The notes under the pieces: generated by a model
The model's input: the letters and a program-made list of their open reading frames with translations, nothing else
Database searches by the model: none
Told to the model about the DNA's origin: nothing
Made by a program: the position numbers and the translations under genes
NCBI RefSeq assembly: GCF_000521785.1
Contig: NZ_JALZ01000020.1
Span: 1 to 45,411 of the forward strand
DNA length: 45,411 nucleotides
Direction of reading: 5' to 3'
From: Roseivivax halodurans JCM 10272
GTDB lineage: Bacteria; Pseudomonadota; Alphaproteobacteria; Rhodobacterales; Rhodobacteraceae
Shown: positions 17,467 through 26,226 of the stretch, one piece after another
How the letters are laid out: each line of letters starts with the position of its first letter
Position numbering within the stretch: the first letter of the stretch is position 1

Positions 17467-17471
17467 CGCGT

Positions 17472-18527
17472 CTACTCGGCGGCCTCGCGCGCCTCGGTCA
17501 GCGCCTCGCGGATGGCCGCTTGGTCGATGTCGTCGTGTTCGGCGATGACCACGAGCCGTCCCTGCCGCGCCTCGTCCGGCCGCCAGGGGCGGTCGTATTG
17601 ATGCCGCACGCGCGCGCCGACCGCCTGCACGAGCAGCCGCATGGGCTTGCCCGCCACCGCCGCGTAGCCCTTCACCCGCAGGATGTTGCGCGACCGGGCC
17701 AGTGCCTCGATCCGGGCCACGAGGTCGGCCGGATCGCCCAGCTCGGGGATGTCGATCACCACGCTCTCGAAGTCGTCGTGATCGTGGTCGTGGGGTTCGT
17801 CGTGATGCGACGGGCGCGCGTCCATGTCGTCCTCCGCGGCAGCGCCGAGGCCGAGGATCACGCGCGGATCGACCGCACCCTCGGCCACCTCGACCACCGG
17901 CAGGGGGCGCGGCGCCTCGGCGGCAATGACCTCCCGGGCCTTCGCGACGCCCTCGGGGCCGGCGAGGTCGGGCTTGGTGAGCAGCACGATGTCCGCACAG
18001 GAGATCTGGTCCTCGAAGACTTCCGACAGGGGCGTTTCGTGGTCGATGCTCTCGTCCGCCAGCCGCTGCGCGTCGACGCGGGCGACGTCCGGGGCAAAGC
18101 GGCCCGCCGCGACGGCCTCCGCATCGGCGAGCGCGATGACCCCGTCCACGGTGATCTTCGAGCGGATATCCGGCCAGTCGAACGCCTTGAGGAGCGGTTT
18201 CGGCAGGGCAAGCCCGCTCGTCTCGATCAGGATGTGCTCGGGGCGCGGATCGAGCTTCAGGAGCGCCTCGATCGTCGGGATGAAATCGTCGGCCACGGTG
18301 CAGCAGATGCAGCCGTTGGCCAGCTCCAGCACGTTCTCGGCAGGGCATTCGGGGATCGCGCAGCCCTTCAGGATCTCGCCGTCGACGCCGACGTCGCCGA
18401 ACTCGTTGACCACGACGGCGAGCCGCTTGCCGCCGGGGTTCCGCATCAGGTGCGAGATCAGCGTGGTCTTGCCCGAGCCGAGAAAGCCGGTGACGACGGT
18501 GACGGGGAGTTTTTCGAGATCAGCCAT
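17472..18527 (-). CDS. cobW: CobW GTPase, cobalt chaperone
   Basis: CobW is a G3E-family GTPase that is thought to hand cobalt to the chelatase. The 351-residue product has Walker A GFLGSGKTT (14-22), the metal motif GCICC, ETSGLALP, and the GTPase motif LLTKPDLAG. Between the GTPase and C-terminal domains is a His-rich stretch (SHHDEPHDHDHDD). A strong ribosome site (AAGGAGG) precedes ATG 18527, which decides the start over the longer open frame. It overlaps the DUF1636 gene by 8 bases and leads into cobN. Confidence 0.94.
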   Translation of the reverse strand: MADLEKLPVTVVTGFLGSGKTTLISHLMRNPGGKRLAVVVNEFGDVGVDGEILKGCAIPECPAENVLELANGCICCTVADDFIPTIEALLKLDPRPEHILIETSGLALPKPLLKAFDWPDIRSKITVDGVIALADAEAVAAGRFAPDVARVDAQRLADESIDHETPLSEVFEDQISCADIVLLTKPDLAGPEGVAKAREVIAAEAPRPLPVVEVAEGAVDPRVILGLGAAAEDDMDARPSHHDEPHDHDHDDFESVVIDIPELGDPADLVARIEALARSRNILRVKGYAAVAGKPMRLLVQAVGARVRHQYDRPWRPDEARQGRLVVIAEHDDIDQAAIREALTEAREAAE

Positions 18528-18921
18528 TGGCGGCCTCCTTAGCGGGGGTGAGGGGCGGAACGCGCGCCACACAGTTGCGCTTGAAATGCTCGGGACGCTG
18601 GCGCCACGGGATGAGGCCGTCGGTCGTTTCGCGGTAGAGCGCTGCGCCGCCGAGCAGCGTCTCCACGTCGGTGTCCTCGTGAAGCGCGCCGTAGACATAG
18701 GTCCACCGCCCCGGCCCCCTCAGCGCGACTGTGCAGCCGCCCTCGCAGTTCTGCAGGCACTCGACCGGGGTGACGGTGACGCCGTCGGGCACATCGCTCG
18801 ACTTGAGGTTGTCGTAGAGCCGCGCGCCGGGGCGGCGGTCGTCCTCGGGGATCTCCGTGCCGCGGCGGCACTTGATGCAGACCAAGAGCTCGGCGGGTTT
18901 CGCCTCGTCGGTTTCGGTCAA
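18520..18921 (-). CDS. DUF1636 metal-binding protein, first gene of the cob operon
   Basis: A 133-residue protein with five cysteines in the pattern CIKC (15, 18) and CLQNCEGGC (55, 59, 63), the DUF1636 (PF07845) signature. The arrangement resembles thioredoxin-like 2Fe-2S ferredoxins, so an iron-sulfur cluster is possible but not proven. It is the first gene behind the 19056-19248 riboswitch and overlaps cobW. I have no established function; an electron carrier for CobG or a metal-handling partner of CobW both fit. The start is TTG at 18921; no ATG or GTG better fits the conserved region. Confidence 0.85.
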   Translation of the reverse strand: MTETDEAKPAELLVCIKCRRGTEIPEDDRRPGARLYDNLKSSDVPDGVTVTPVECLQNCEGGCTVALRGPGRWTYVYGALHEDTDVETLLGGAALYRETTDGLIPWRQRPEHFKRNCVARVPPLTPAKEAANG

Positions 18922-19055
18922 TTCGGCCCCACTTCCGTCGGTGGGACGCGGGCCGGGTGACGGGCGGTATCACGGGGTCGTCGCGCAAAAGCATCGGGCG
19001 CGGACCGCAAAGGCCTCCCGACACCGGAACACCCCGTCCGGTTTCGTCGTATCGC

Positions 19056-19248
19056 GCTGGCAGGTCTCCCGGCTTGCGGATCCCGGATCGCGGCGTTGCG
19101 ATCCTGCGGTTGCCCGGCCTTCCCGGCCCGATGCGGGGCCAGTGACCATTGGGCGACCTCTCCGGTTACGGTCGCGGGGGCGGCTGCGCCTGTCCCGGGT
19201 GGCCCGGGCTACGCATTCCCATTTTCACCCGTTTACACGGGCACCAGC
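19056..19248 (-). promoter_or_regulatory. Cobalamin riboswitch of the main cob operon
   Basis: On the minus strand P1 pairs GCTGG (19248-19244) with CCAGC (19060-19056). Inside are GGGTGAAAATGGGAA, a GCCCCCGCGACCGTAACCGG segment (a variant of the usual GCAACTGTAA), GTCACTGG, GGGAAGGCCGGGC and the B12 box AAGCCGGGAGACCTGCCA (19075-19058). About 135 bases separate it from the DUF1636 start and could hold the expression platform. It should control the whole run DUF1636-cobW-cobN to cobF. The divergent cobO promoter has to fit into 19249-19304. Confidence 0.92.
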
Positions 19249-19304
19249 TTTGGCTGACATGCGCGCGAGACGCCGATCTTGTCAAGAGCGAGGAGCCGAG
19301 ACCC

Positions 19305-19913
19305 GTGGACGACATCACTGCCCGCCACAACGAAAAGATGAAACGGATCAAGGAGGCCCGCGACCGCATGATGGCCACCAAGACCGGGGAAAAGGGCCTC
19401 ATCGTCGTCCATACCGGCAAGGGCAAAGGCAAGTCCTCGTCCGCCTTCGGCATGATCATGCGCTGCATCGCGCACGGCATGCCCTGCGCGGTGGTGCAGT
19501 TCATCAAGGGCAACTGGGAGACCGGCGAGCGGACCTTCCTGCGCGAGAGATTCGGCGAGGAATGCCGCTTCTTCGTGTCGGGCGAGGGCTTCACCTGGGA
19601 GACGCAGGACCGCGAGCGCGACATCGCCGCCGCCCGCCACGGCTGGGAGATCGCCAAGGAGCAGATCCGCGATCCCGGCATCCGCTTCGTGCTGCTCGAC
19701 GAGATCAACATCGCGCTGCGCTACGACTATCTCGACATCGACGAGGTGGTGGACTTCCTGCTGACCGAGAAGCCGCAGATGACCCATGTGGTGCTGACCG
19801 GCCGGAACGCCAAGCCCGAGCTGATCGAGGCGGCGGACCTCGTGACCGAGATGGCTATGGTCAAGCATCCCTTCCGCGAGGGCGTGAAGGCGCAGGCCGG
19901 GGTGGAGTTCTGA
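19305..19913 (+). CDS. cobO: Corrinoid adenosyltransferase, CobO type
   Basis: CobO transfers the 5'-deoxyadenosyl group of ATP to the reduced corrinoid. The 202-residue product has [20 protein letters not shown], then the P-loop [43 protein letters not shown] and [21 protein letters not shown], all family features. The frame is open to 19149, but that overlaps the riboswitch; GTG 19305 has AGGAG at 19291-19295 and gives the expected N-terminus. TTG 19278 is an alternative. It is followed by cobQ after 11 bases. It has no riboswitch of its own on this strand. Confidence 0.94.
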   Translation: MDDITARHNEKMKRIKEARDRMMATKTGEKGLIVVHTGKGKGKSSSAFGMIMRCIAHGMPCAVVQFIKGNWETGERTFLRERFGEECRFFVSGEGFTWETQDRERDIAAARHGWEIAKEQIRDPGIRFVLLDEINIALRYDYLDIDEVVDFLLTEKPQMTHVVLTGRNAKPELIEAADLVTEMAMVKHPFREGVKAQAGVEF

Positions 19914-19924
19914 GGGCGCCGCGC

Positions 19925-21370
19925 ATGTCGTCCGCGCTGATGATCCAGGGCACCGGCTCGAATGTCGGCAAGTCGATGCTGGTCGCGGGGCTCTGCCGTG
20001 CGGCGCGGGCGCGTGGCTTCAGCGTCGCGCCGTTCAAGCCGCAGAACATGTCGAACAACGCCGCTGTGACCGCCGATGGCGGAGAGATCGGCCGGGCGCA
20101 GGCGCTGCAGGCCATGGCGTGCGGCCTTGCGCCTGTCACCGACATGAACCCGGTGCTGCTCAAGCCCGAGACGGATGTGGGCGCACAGGTGATCGTGCAG
20201 GGCCGGCGGCTGACCACGACGCGGGCGCGGGATTACGCGGCGCTGAAACCGAAGCTGCTGGGACATGTGCTCGAGAGTTACCGGCGGCTCCGCGCTGCGC
20301 ACGACCTTGTCCTCGTCGAGGGCGCGGGAAGCCCCGCCGAGGTGAACCTGCGCGCGAATGACATCGCCAACATGGGCTTCGCCGCGGCGGCTGATGCCCC
20401 GGTGATCCTCGCCGGGGACATCGACCGGGGCGGCGTGATCGCGCAGATCGTGGGCACGCAGGCTGTTATGTCGCCCGAGGATGCGGGCCGCGTGGCCGGG
20501 TTCCTGATTAACAAGTTCCGCGGCGATCCCAGCCTCTTCGACGATGGCTACGCGATGATCGAGGCGCGGACGGGTTGGCGCGGCTTCGGCGTGCTGCCCT
20601 GGTTCCCGGACGCCTGGCGCCTGCCGGCCGAGGACGCGCTCGACGTGGCCGCGCCGCGCCGAACCGAGGGCCTGCACATCGTCTGCCTGCAGCTCTCGCG
20701 GATCGCCAATTTCGACGACCTAGACCCGCTGGCGCAGGAGCCGGGGGTGCGGCTCAAGATGCTGGCGCCGGGGCGGGCGCTGCCCGGCGACGCGGACGTG
20801 GTGATCGTGCCGGGCAGCAAGTCCACGCGCGGCGATCTCGCCTTCCTGCGCGCGCAGGGCTGGGACTTGGATCTTGCCGCGCATGTCCGGCGCGGCGGCC
20901 ACGTGCTCGGGATCTGCGGCGGCTACCAGATGCTCGGCCGCGCCATTGCCGATCCGGCCGGCATCGAGGGCGCGCCCGGCACCGATCCGGCGCTCGGGCT
21001 GCTCGATGTCGAGACGGTGATGCACGCGGACAAGACGCTGACCGAAGTCTCCGCCCGGCATGCGGCGAGCGGCGCGGATTTCACCGGCTACGAGATCCAT
21101 ATCGGCCGCACGGAAGGCCCGGACCGCGCGCGCCCGTTCGCGCATGTGAATGGCACGCCCGAAGGCGCGACGGGGGCGAGCGGTCGTGTCGCGGGGAGCT
21201 ACCTGCACGGCATGTTTCGGGACGATGCCTTCCGCGCGGCGTGGCTCGGCGCCTACGGCACGGGCTCGGATCTTGCCTACGATGCGGGGGTCGAGGGGGT
21301 GCTCGACGCGCTTGCGGCCCATGTGGAGGCGCATCTCGATGTCGGCGGGCTGATCGCCGCGGCGCGGTAA
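19925..21370 (+). CDS. cobQ: Adenosylcobyric acid synthase
   Basis: CobQ amidates the four remaining side chains b, d, e and g of adenosylcobyrinate a,c-diamide. The 481-residue product has the ATP-binding [54 protein letters not shown], and a C-terminal glutamine amidotransferase domain with nucleophile in [11 protein letters not shown] and catalytic His in SYLHGMF. The very long upstream open frame (from 18857) is a GC artefact; ATG 19925 is the family start. Its stop lies 7 bases from the convergent cobC stop. Confidence 0.95.
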   Translation: MSSALMIQGTGSNVGKSMLVAGLCRAARARGFSVAPFKPQNMSNNAAVTADGGEIGRAQALQAMACGLAPVTDMNPVLLKPETDVGAQVIVQGRRLTTTRARDYAALKPKLLGHVLESYRRLRAAHDLVLVEGAGSPAEVNLRANDIANMGFAAAADAPVILAGDIDRGGVIAQIVGTQAVMSPEDAGRVAGFLINKFRGDPSLFDDGYAMIEARTGWRGFGVLPWFPDAWRLPAEDALDVAAPRRTEGLHIVCLQLSRIANFDDLDPLAQEPGVRLKMLAPGRALPGDADVVIVPGSKSTRGDLAFLRAQGWDLDLAAHVRRGGHVLGICGGYQMLGRAIADPAGIEGAPGTDPALGLLDVETVMHADKTLTEVSARHAASGADFTGYEIHIGRTEGPDRARPFAHVNGTPEGATGASGRVAGSYLHGMFRDDAFRAAWLGAYGTGSDLAYDAGVEGVLDALAAHVEAHLDVGGLIAAAR

Positions 21371-21377
21371 GGCGTCG

Positions 21378-22337
21378 TTACAGCGCCGCTTGCAACCGCG
21401 ACCAGCCGGCCTCGTCGCCCGGCAGGCCGAGGCGGATCCATCGGGGCGCATAGGGAAAGATCCGCGTCCAGATCAGGTGACGGGCCAGCGCATCCTGCGC
21501 GGCGGCGGCATCCGGCACCTCGTATGTGCGGAAAAGCGGCGTGCCGCCGACGAGGCTCCAGCCGGCGCTGGCCACCATGGCGTCGAGCCGGGCCGCATCG
21601 GCGCGCAGACGCGCGCGCGTTTCCGCCTGCCATGCCGCATCGCCGAGCGCGGCGCAGCCTGCGGCGATCGCGGGGCCGCTGACGGCCCACGGGCCCGCGA
21701 GGCTGCGCAGCCGCACCGCCAGCGCCGCCCCGGTGATCGCGAAGCCCAACCGCAATCCCGCGAGGCCGTAGAACTTGCCGAAGGAGCGCAGGACGACGAT
21801 CCGGTCCTCCGCGGCGCCGAGCGTGCCGGCGAGCGACACCTCGGGCTCGGGATCGGCAAAGCTCTCGTCGACGATCAGGAGGCGGACACGCCGCGACAGC
21901 GCGCGCAGACGGGCGGGATCGTGTCGCCGTCCGTCGGGGTTGTTGGGGTTCACGACGACGGCGAGGTCCGCGCCTTCGAGCGCGCCCGTCTCTCGGACCT
22001 CCGATACCCGCCAGCCCGCGGCGGAAAGTGCCCCGGCATGCTCGTTGTAGGTCGGCCCGAGGATGCGCGCCTCGCCCGGCCGCGCGAGGCGCGGAACGAG
22101 TTGGATCGCCGCCTGGGCCCCGGCGAGCGGAACGGGCCGAACGCTCGCGCCGTAAGCCTGCTGCGCGATTGTCTTGAGCGCGTCGATCTCGGCCCGGGTC
22201 GGCAGGGCGGTCAGGGCGCGGGAGGACAGCTCGGGCATCGGGTAGGGGCGCGCGTTGATCCCGGTCGAGAGGTCGAGCCAGTCGCCCGCCCCGTAGCGCG
22301 CCACCGCCGCGTCGGTATCCCCGCCGTGATCCCTCAT
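21378..22337 (-). CDS. cobC: L-threonine-O-3-phosphate decarboxylase
   Basis: A class-I/II fold PLP enzyme that decarboxylates threonine phosphate to (R)-1-aminopropan-2-yl phosphate for the nucleotide-loop arm. The 319-residue product begins MRDHGGDTDAAVARYG and has WLDLSTGINARPYP, LGPTYNEHAG, VVNPNNPDGR, IVDESFAD and the PLP-lysine motif SFGKFYGLAGLRLGFAI. It is the last gene of a four-gene minus-strand operon and corresponds to bluC in the Rhodobacter capsulatus naming as I recall it. A 15-base gap separates it from cbiB. Confidence 0.93.
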   Translation of the reverse strand: MRDHGGDTDAAVARYGAGDWLDLSTGINARPYPMPELSSRALTALPTRAEIDALKTIAQQAYGASVRPVPLAGAQAAIQLVPRLARPGEARILGPTYNEHAGALSAAGWRVSEVRETGALEGADLAVVVNPNNPDGRRHDPARLRALSRRVRLLIVDESFADPEPEVSLAGTLGAAEDRIVVLRSFGKFYGLAGLRLGFAITGAALAVRLRSLAGPWAVSGPAIAAGCAALGDAAWQAETRARLRADAARLDAMVASAGWSLVGGTPLFRTYEVPDAAAAQDALARHLIWTRIFPYAPRWIRLGLPGDEAGWSRLQAAL

Positions 22338-22352
22338 TCTTGCCTCGCCAAG

Positions 22353-23294
22353 TTATGCCAGCGCTAGGCCGGCCAGGCATGCCGCGAGACAAAGCATCGC
22401 CCGGCGGTAGAGCGCAAGGCCGCGGACGATATCGCCCGCTCCGGGATCGGGAGCGCCTTCGTTGACCCATGGTTCCTGCGCGACGCGCGCGACATAGATC
22501 CGCGGGCCCGACAGGCGGATGCCGAGGCCGCCTGCCATGGCGGCCTCGGGCCAGCCTGCATTTGGTGAGCGATGCAAGCCGGCGTCGCGCCACATCACCC
22601 ATGCCGCGCGGCGCGGCCGGCCGGAGGCGAGCGCGAAGAGCAGAGCCGTCAGGCGGGCGGGCACTAGGTTGACCAGATCATCGAGTCGCGCCGCCGCCCA
22701 TCCGAACGCCTCGTGCCGCGGCGTCCGGTGACCGATCATGGAATCCATCGTGTTGATCGCTTTGTAGACCGCAATGCCCGGCAGGCCCGCGACGGCGCCC
22801 CAGAAGATCGGCGCGACAATCCCGTCCGAGGTGTTCTCCGCCAGGCTCTCGATGGCGGCGCGCGCGATGCCGGCCTCGCCGAGCCGCGCGGGATCGCGGC
22901 CGACGATCATGGCCACGGCGGCGCGCGCGCCTTCCGTGTCGCCCGAGCCGAGCGGGCGCGCGACCGCCACCACGTGATCGTGCATCGAGCGTATGGCGAT
23001 GAACGGCCAGGCAAGAAGGCCACCGAGCAGGAGCCCGGGTATGCCGCCCGGAAGCGCGAGCTGCGCGATGATCGCGGGAAGGACCACTGCGGCGAGCACC
23101 ACAGCGACCGTGATGGCTCCCATGACCCGGCGGCGCGCGTCCGGCGCGGCGTCATCGTTGAGCCGCGCGTCCAGCGTAGCGACGAGCCTGCCGATCCAGG
23201 TCACGGGATGGCCGATCCGGGCAAAGAGCCGGCGCGGCCAGCCCACGCCTATGTCGATCAGCGCGCCGAGGAGCATGATGCCGGCAAAACTCAC
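22353..23294 (-). CDS. cbiB: Adenosylcobinamide-phosphate synthase (CbiB/CobD)
   Basis: This inner-membrane enzyme joins the aminopropanol(-phosphate) arm to adenosylcobyric acid. The 313-residue product is rich in hydrophobic helices and has DIGVGWPRRLFARIGHPVTWIG, SLAENTSDGIVAPIFWGAVAG, KAINTMDSMIGHR and ARLDDLVNLVPARLTAL, the strongest CbiB signatures. GTG 23294 forms a GTGA overlap with the stop of the kinase gene, so it is preferred over the in-frame ATG a few codons later. The name cobD is used for this enzyme in Paracoccus/Pseudomonas denitrificans nomenclature. Confidence 0.93.
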   Translation of the reverse strand: MSFAGIMLLGALIDIGVGWPRRLFARIGHPVTWIGRLVATLDARLNDDAAPDARRRVMGAITVAVVLAAVVLPAIIAQLALPGGIPGLLLGGLLAWPFIAIRSMHDHVVAVARPLGSGDTEGARAAVAMIVGRDPARLGEAGIARAAIESLAENTSDGIVAPIFWGAVAGLPGIAVYKAINTMDSMIGHRTPRHEAFGWAAARLDDLVNLVPARLTALLFALASGRPRRAAWVMWRDAGLHRSPNAGWPEAAMAGGLGIRLSGPRIYVARVAQEPWVNEGAPDPGAGDIVRGLALYRRAMLCLAACLAGLALA

Positions 23295-24070
23295 GGCCGG
23301 CTCCCGGTGTCGAAAACGACCACCGAGCTGGCCCCCGCCCGGGCGAGCGCCCGTTCCGCTTCGTCCGTCTGCGCCCCGGGCGCAAAGATCAGGCCGCGGG
23401 CGGAGCCGGTATGCGCTCTGAGGTGCCCGAGCGCACCGGTCTCGGCGGCAATCTCTGCGGTTCGGTCGCCCGCAGGCCCGCGGAGCGCCGTAGAGCGTTC
23501 GGCGGATAGGCCGGCAAGTCGGGCCGCAATCCGGAGCGTCGGCGCCATTCGCCACTCCGCAACGAGATCGCCGATATCCGGGAAGTCGTGATCGGCGGGA
23601 TCCGTGGGGCAGGGCGGACCGAAAAAGCCCCCGACGATACGCGCGCGGGGCGGGGGCGGCAGCGTCTCCAGCCTCCGCGCCTCCCGAGGTGCCCAGAGAG
23701 CCGAATCCGGCGCCTCCAGCATCAGCGGATCGCTCGCGCCTTCGACCGCATGGCAGATCGCGGCGATCTCCGCATCCCGGCACCCGGCGGCGCGGGCCAG
23801 AGCGACGAGCGCGGCTGTCGAGGCCCCGGCGCCTCCGCCCGGCGGCATGTCCGCCTCGAGCCGGCCGCCCGGAACGGGCTTTCCGAGGGCGGCGGCGAGG
23901 CGTCCGAGCCGCGCCTCCCCGAGGACTTCTGGGCATTGGACGAGAGTACTGTCGCCCGGAAGAAGGCGGACGGAGAGCGCCGTGCAGATCATGGTGACGA
24001 GCGCGACCGGGCCCCCCTGTCCGAGCCGCCCCTGCAGCCATTCGCCGAAATGTCCCGCGACCTCGATCAT
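23291..24070 (-). CDS. bluE: L-threonine kinase-like GHMP kinase (PduX/BluE)
   Basis: A 259-residue GHMP-family kinase. It opens with EVAGHFGEWLQGRLG, the variant start seen in PduX-type threonine kinases, and has the ATP loop PPGGGAGASTAALVAL near 76-91. The probable reaction is ATP plus L-threonine to threonine phosphate, the CobC substrate, which suits its place in an operon with cobC and cbiB. Stop and start overlap neighbours on both sides (GTGA with cbiB, ATGA with the phosphatase gene). The gene name follows R. capsulatus bluE; the substrate is taken from family and context. Confidence 0.82.
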   Translation of the reverse strand: MIEVAGHFGEWLQGRLGQGGPVALVTMICTALSVRLLPGDSTLVQCPEVLGEARLGRLAAALGKPVPGGRLEADMPPGGGAGASTAALVALARAAGCRDAEIAAICHAVEGASDPLMLEAPDSALWAPREARRLETLPPPPRARIVGGFFGPPCPTDPADHDFPDIGDLVAEWRMAPTLRIAARLAGLSAERSTALRGPAGDRTAEIAAETGALGHLRAHTGSARGLIFAPGAQTDEAERALARAGASSVVVFDTGSRP

Positions 24071-24651
24071 GCGAAGGCCGAGGGCGGCAGGGCGACCCCG
24101 AGGATCGCGATCCCACCGGCCGTGCAGCGCAGCCGGGTGACGGAGAGCGGCGGGATGTCGAAGGCGAGGCCATGCGCCGGCGCGCCGAGGGCGAGCCCGA
24201 GCCCCGCCCGCACGGTGCCGGCATGCGCGACGATTGCCAGGGGGGGTCTCGCGGCGGCCTCGATAAATCGCTTCAGGGCCGGAGATACGCGCGCGGCCAT
24301 GTCGGCAAAGCTCTCTCCGCCCGGCCAGGGATGCGCGGCGATCGCCTCGCGGCTCATCTCTCCGAGAGCGGGCAGACCCTCAAAGGGCACCCCGTCGAAA
24401 TCGCCGAAATCCTGCTCCCAGAGCCGCGCGTCGGTGGCGATGTCACCGTTTGCGCGAAGCGCATGGGCGGTCGCGACGCAGCGCGCGGCGGGGCTCGCCA
24501 CCATCTCGCAGTCCGAGAGCCAGCCCGACAATCCGGCGAGCTCCTGCGCCGGCGGCAGGATCGCCGGGACGTCCGTGCGTCCGCAGAGCCGGTCGCCATG
24601 GTCGGCCTGCGCATGGCGGATCAGCAGAAGGTCACCCGGCACGGGTCGCAT
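24067..24651 (-). CDS. Histidine phosphatase, likely alpha-ribazole phosphatase (BluF type)
   Basis: A 194-residue phosphoglycerate-mutase-like protein with the phospho-histidine motif LLIRHAQAD (8-16; RHA in place of the usual RHG), CGRTDVP, the SPAARCVATA motif, an acidic EQDFGDFDG, and the second catalytic His in AIVAHAGTVRA. In this setting the natural role is removal of phosphate from alpha-ribazole phosphate, or from adenosylcobalamin phosphate, in loop assembly. It is the first gene of the minus-strand set phosphatase-kinase-cbiB-cobC and diverges from cobU with a 49-base gap. Confidence 0.8.
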   Translation of the reverse strand: MRPVPGDLLLIRHAQADHGDRLCGRTDVPAILPPAQELAGLSGWLSDCEMVASPAARCVATAHALRANGDIATDARLWEQDFGDFDGVPFEGLPALGEMSREAIAAHPWPGGESFADMAARVSPALKRFIEAAARPPLAIVAHAGTVRAGLGLALGAPAHGLAFDIPPLSVTRLRCTAGGIAILGVALPPSAFA

Positions 24652-24700
24652 TTCGGTAAGCCCTTTTCCCCCGAACGGGTTTCTGCTTTGTCACGTCGTC

Positions 24701-25210
24701 ATGGGCAAGTCGATCCTCATAACCGGTGGCGCACGCTCCGGAAAAAGCACCCACGCCGAGCAGACGACGCTCGCGCTGGGACCTAGGGCGATCTATATCG
24801 CCACCGCGGAGGCGCACGATCCCGAAATGGCCGAGCGTATCGCGCGCCACCAGGCGCGCCGTGGCGCCGAGTGGCGGACGATCTCGGCGCCGGTGGAGCT
24901 CTCGGACGCACTCGACGCGAGCGACGGCGAGGCTCCGCGGCTGGTCGATTGCCTCACGTTGTGGCTGTCGAACCTCATGCTTGCGGATCTCGACTGGGAC
25001 GGTGCCACGGACGCGCTGGTCCGAACGATCGAGGCCCAGCGGGCCCCGGTCGTCATCGTGACCAACGAGGTCGGCGCCGGTATCGTGCCGGAAAATGCCC
25101 TCGCGCGCCGGTTTCGCGATGCGGCGGGACTCGTGAACCAGCGGGTGGCGAGAATGTGCGACGAGGTCCATCTCTGCGTCGCCGGATACCCCATCAAGGT
25201 GAAACCGTAA
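24701..25210 (+). CDS. cobU: Adenosylcobinamide kinase / guanylyltransferase
   Basis: This bifunctional enzyme phosphorylates adenosylcobinamide and then forms AdoCbi-GDP. The 169-residue product has the P-loop ITGGARSGKSTHAE, YIATAEAHDPEMAERIARH with the guanylylated-His region, LVDCLTLWLSNLM and VTNEVGAGIVPENALARRFRD. All are normal for the family (named CobP in P. denitrificans). ATG 24701 is the only sensible start. The stop TAA shares bases with the cobT ATG (TAATG), so translation is coupled. Confidence 0.94.
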   Translation: MGKSILITGGARSGKSTHAEQTTLALGPRAIYIATAEAHDPEMAERIARHQARRGAEWRTISAPVELSDALDASDGEAPRLVDCLTLWLSNLMLADLDWDGATDALVRTIEAQRAPVVIVTNEVGAGIVPENALARRFRDAAGLVNQRVARMCDEVHLCVAGYPIKVKP

Positions 25211-26226
25211 TGATCAATCTTCCCGCGTTCGACAGCCTCTCCGCCATTACCGGCTGGTTCGATGCGATGCCCGCCTTCGACAAAGCCGCCGCCGATGCCG
25301 CGCGGGACCGGCAGGCGCAGCTCACCAAGCCGCCCGGATCGCTCGGCCGGCTCGAGGAGTTGGCGGTGTTCATGGCCGGCTGGCACGGCGATCCGCGCCC
25401 CCGTGTCATGTCCGCGCAATCGCTCGTCTTCGCCGGAAACCACGGTATCTGCTGCCACGGCGTGAATCCGTTCCCGCAGGAGGTCACGACGCAGATGGTG
25501 ACGAATTTCGAGCGGGGCGGCGCCGCGATCAACCAGCTTGCGCGGGCGGCGGGGGCGACGCTGTCGGTTGTGGCGCTCGATCTCGAGCGCCCGACGGCGG
25601 ACTTCACCACCGGCCCCGCGATGAGCGAGGAGGAGTGCCTCGACTCCATGCGGCACGGCGCCGAGGCGGTGGATCCAGCGGCCGATGTGATCTTGCTGGG
25701 CGAGATGGGGATCGGCAACTCGACCGTGGCTGCGGCGCTGGCGCATGCCTGTTTCGGCGGGGAGCCGGGCGACTGGGTCGGACGCGGCACCGGCGCGGAT
25801 GACGAGCGGGTCGCGCTGAAATCGAGCGTGGTGGCCAAGGGCCGGCAGGCGCATGCGGACGCGACCGGGCTCGGGATCCTTGCGGCGCTCGGCGGGCGCG
25901 AGCAGGCGGCCATCTGCGGCGCGGTGCTCGCGGCGCGCGCCGCCCGGATCCCGGTCCTTCTGGACGGCTTCATCTGTTCCGCTTCCGCCGCGCCTCTCTA
26001 CGCCGCGGCGCCCGCGCTGCTTGATCATTGCATCGTCTCGCATGCCAGCGCCGAACCCGGGCATGCCCGCCTCTGCGCCGCTCTCGGCAAGTCGCCTCTT
26101 CTCGATCTCGGCATGGCGCTCGGCGAGGGAACCGGCGCCGCGCTGGCCCTCTCGATCCTCCGCGGCGCGCTCGAATGCCACAACGGCATGGCAACCTTCG
26201 CCGAAGCGGGGATCGGCGGAGCATGA
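25210..26226 (+). CDS. cobT: Nicotinate-nucleotide-dimethylbenzimidazole phosphoribosyltransferase
   Basis: This enzyme activates the lower ligand base by making alpha-ribazole phosphate from NaMN and dimethylbenzimidazole. The 338-residue product has DRQAQLTKPPGSLGRLEELA, FAGNHGICCHGVNPFPQEVT, LLGEMGIGNSTVAAAL, and a C-terminal LGEGTGAALAL with the catalytic glutamate. It is called CobU in P. denitrificans and is not the chelatase subunit also named CobT. The gene that makes dimethylbenzimidazole (bluB) is not in the window. It overlaps cobS by 4 bases. Confidence 0.95.
   Translation: MINLPAFDSLSAITGWFDAMPAFDKAAADAARDRQAQLTKPPGSLGRLEELAVFMAGWHGDPRPRVMSAQSLVFAGNHGICCHGVNPFPQEVTTQMVTNFERGGAAINQLARAAGATLSVVALDLERPTADFTTGPAMSEEECLDSMRHGAEAVDPAADVILLGEMGIGNSTVAAALAHACFGGEPGDWVGRGTGADDERVALKSSVVAKGRQAHADATGLGILAALGGREQAAICGAVLAARAARIPVLLDGFICSASAAPLYAAAPALLDHCIVSHASAEPGHARLCAALGKSPLLDLGMALGEGTGAALALSILRGALECHNGMATFAEAGIGGA

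Noticed and set aside
17467-18348. Longer N-terminus for CobN
   Set aside because: It is out-of-frame cobW sequence; the family start MHVVFRE is at 17466.
18857-19924. A long frame that would fuse upstream sequence to CobQ
   Set aside because: It crosses the riboswitch region and cobO in another frame and has shadow composition; CobQ has its standard start at 19925.
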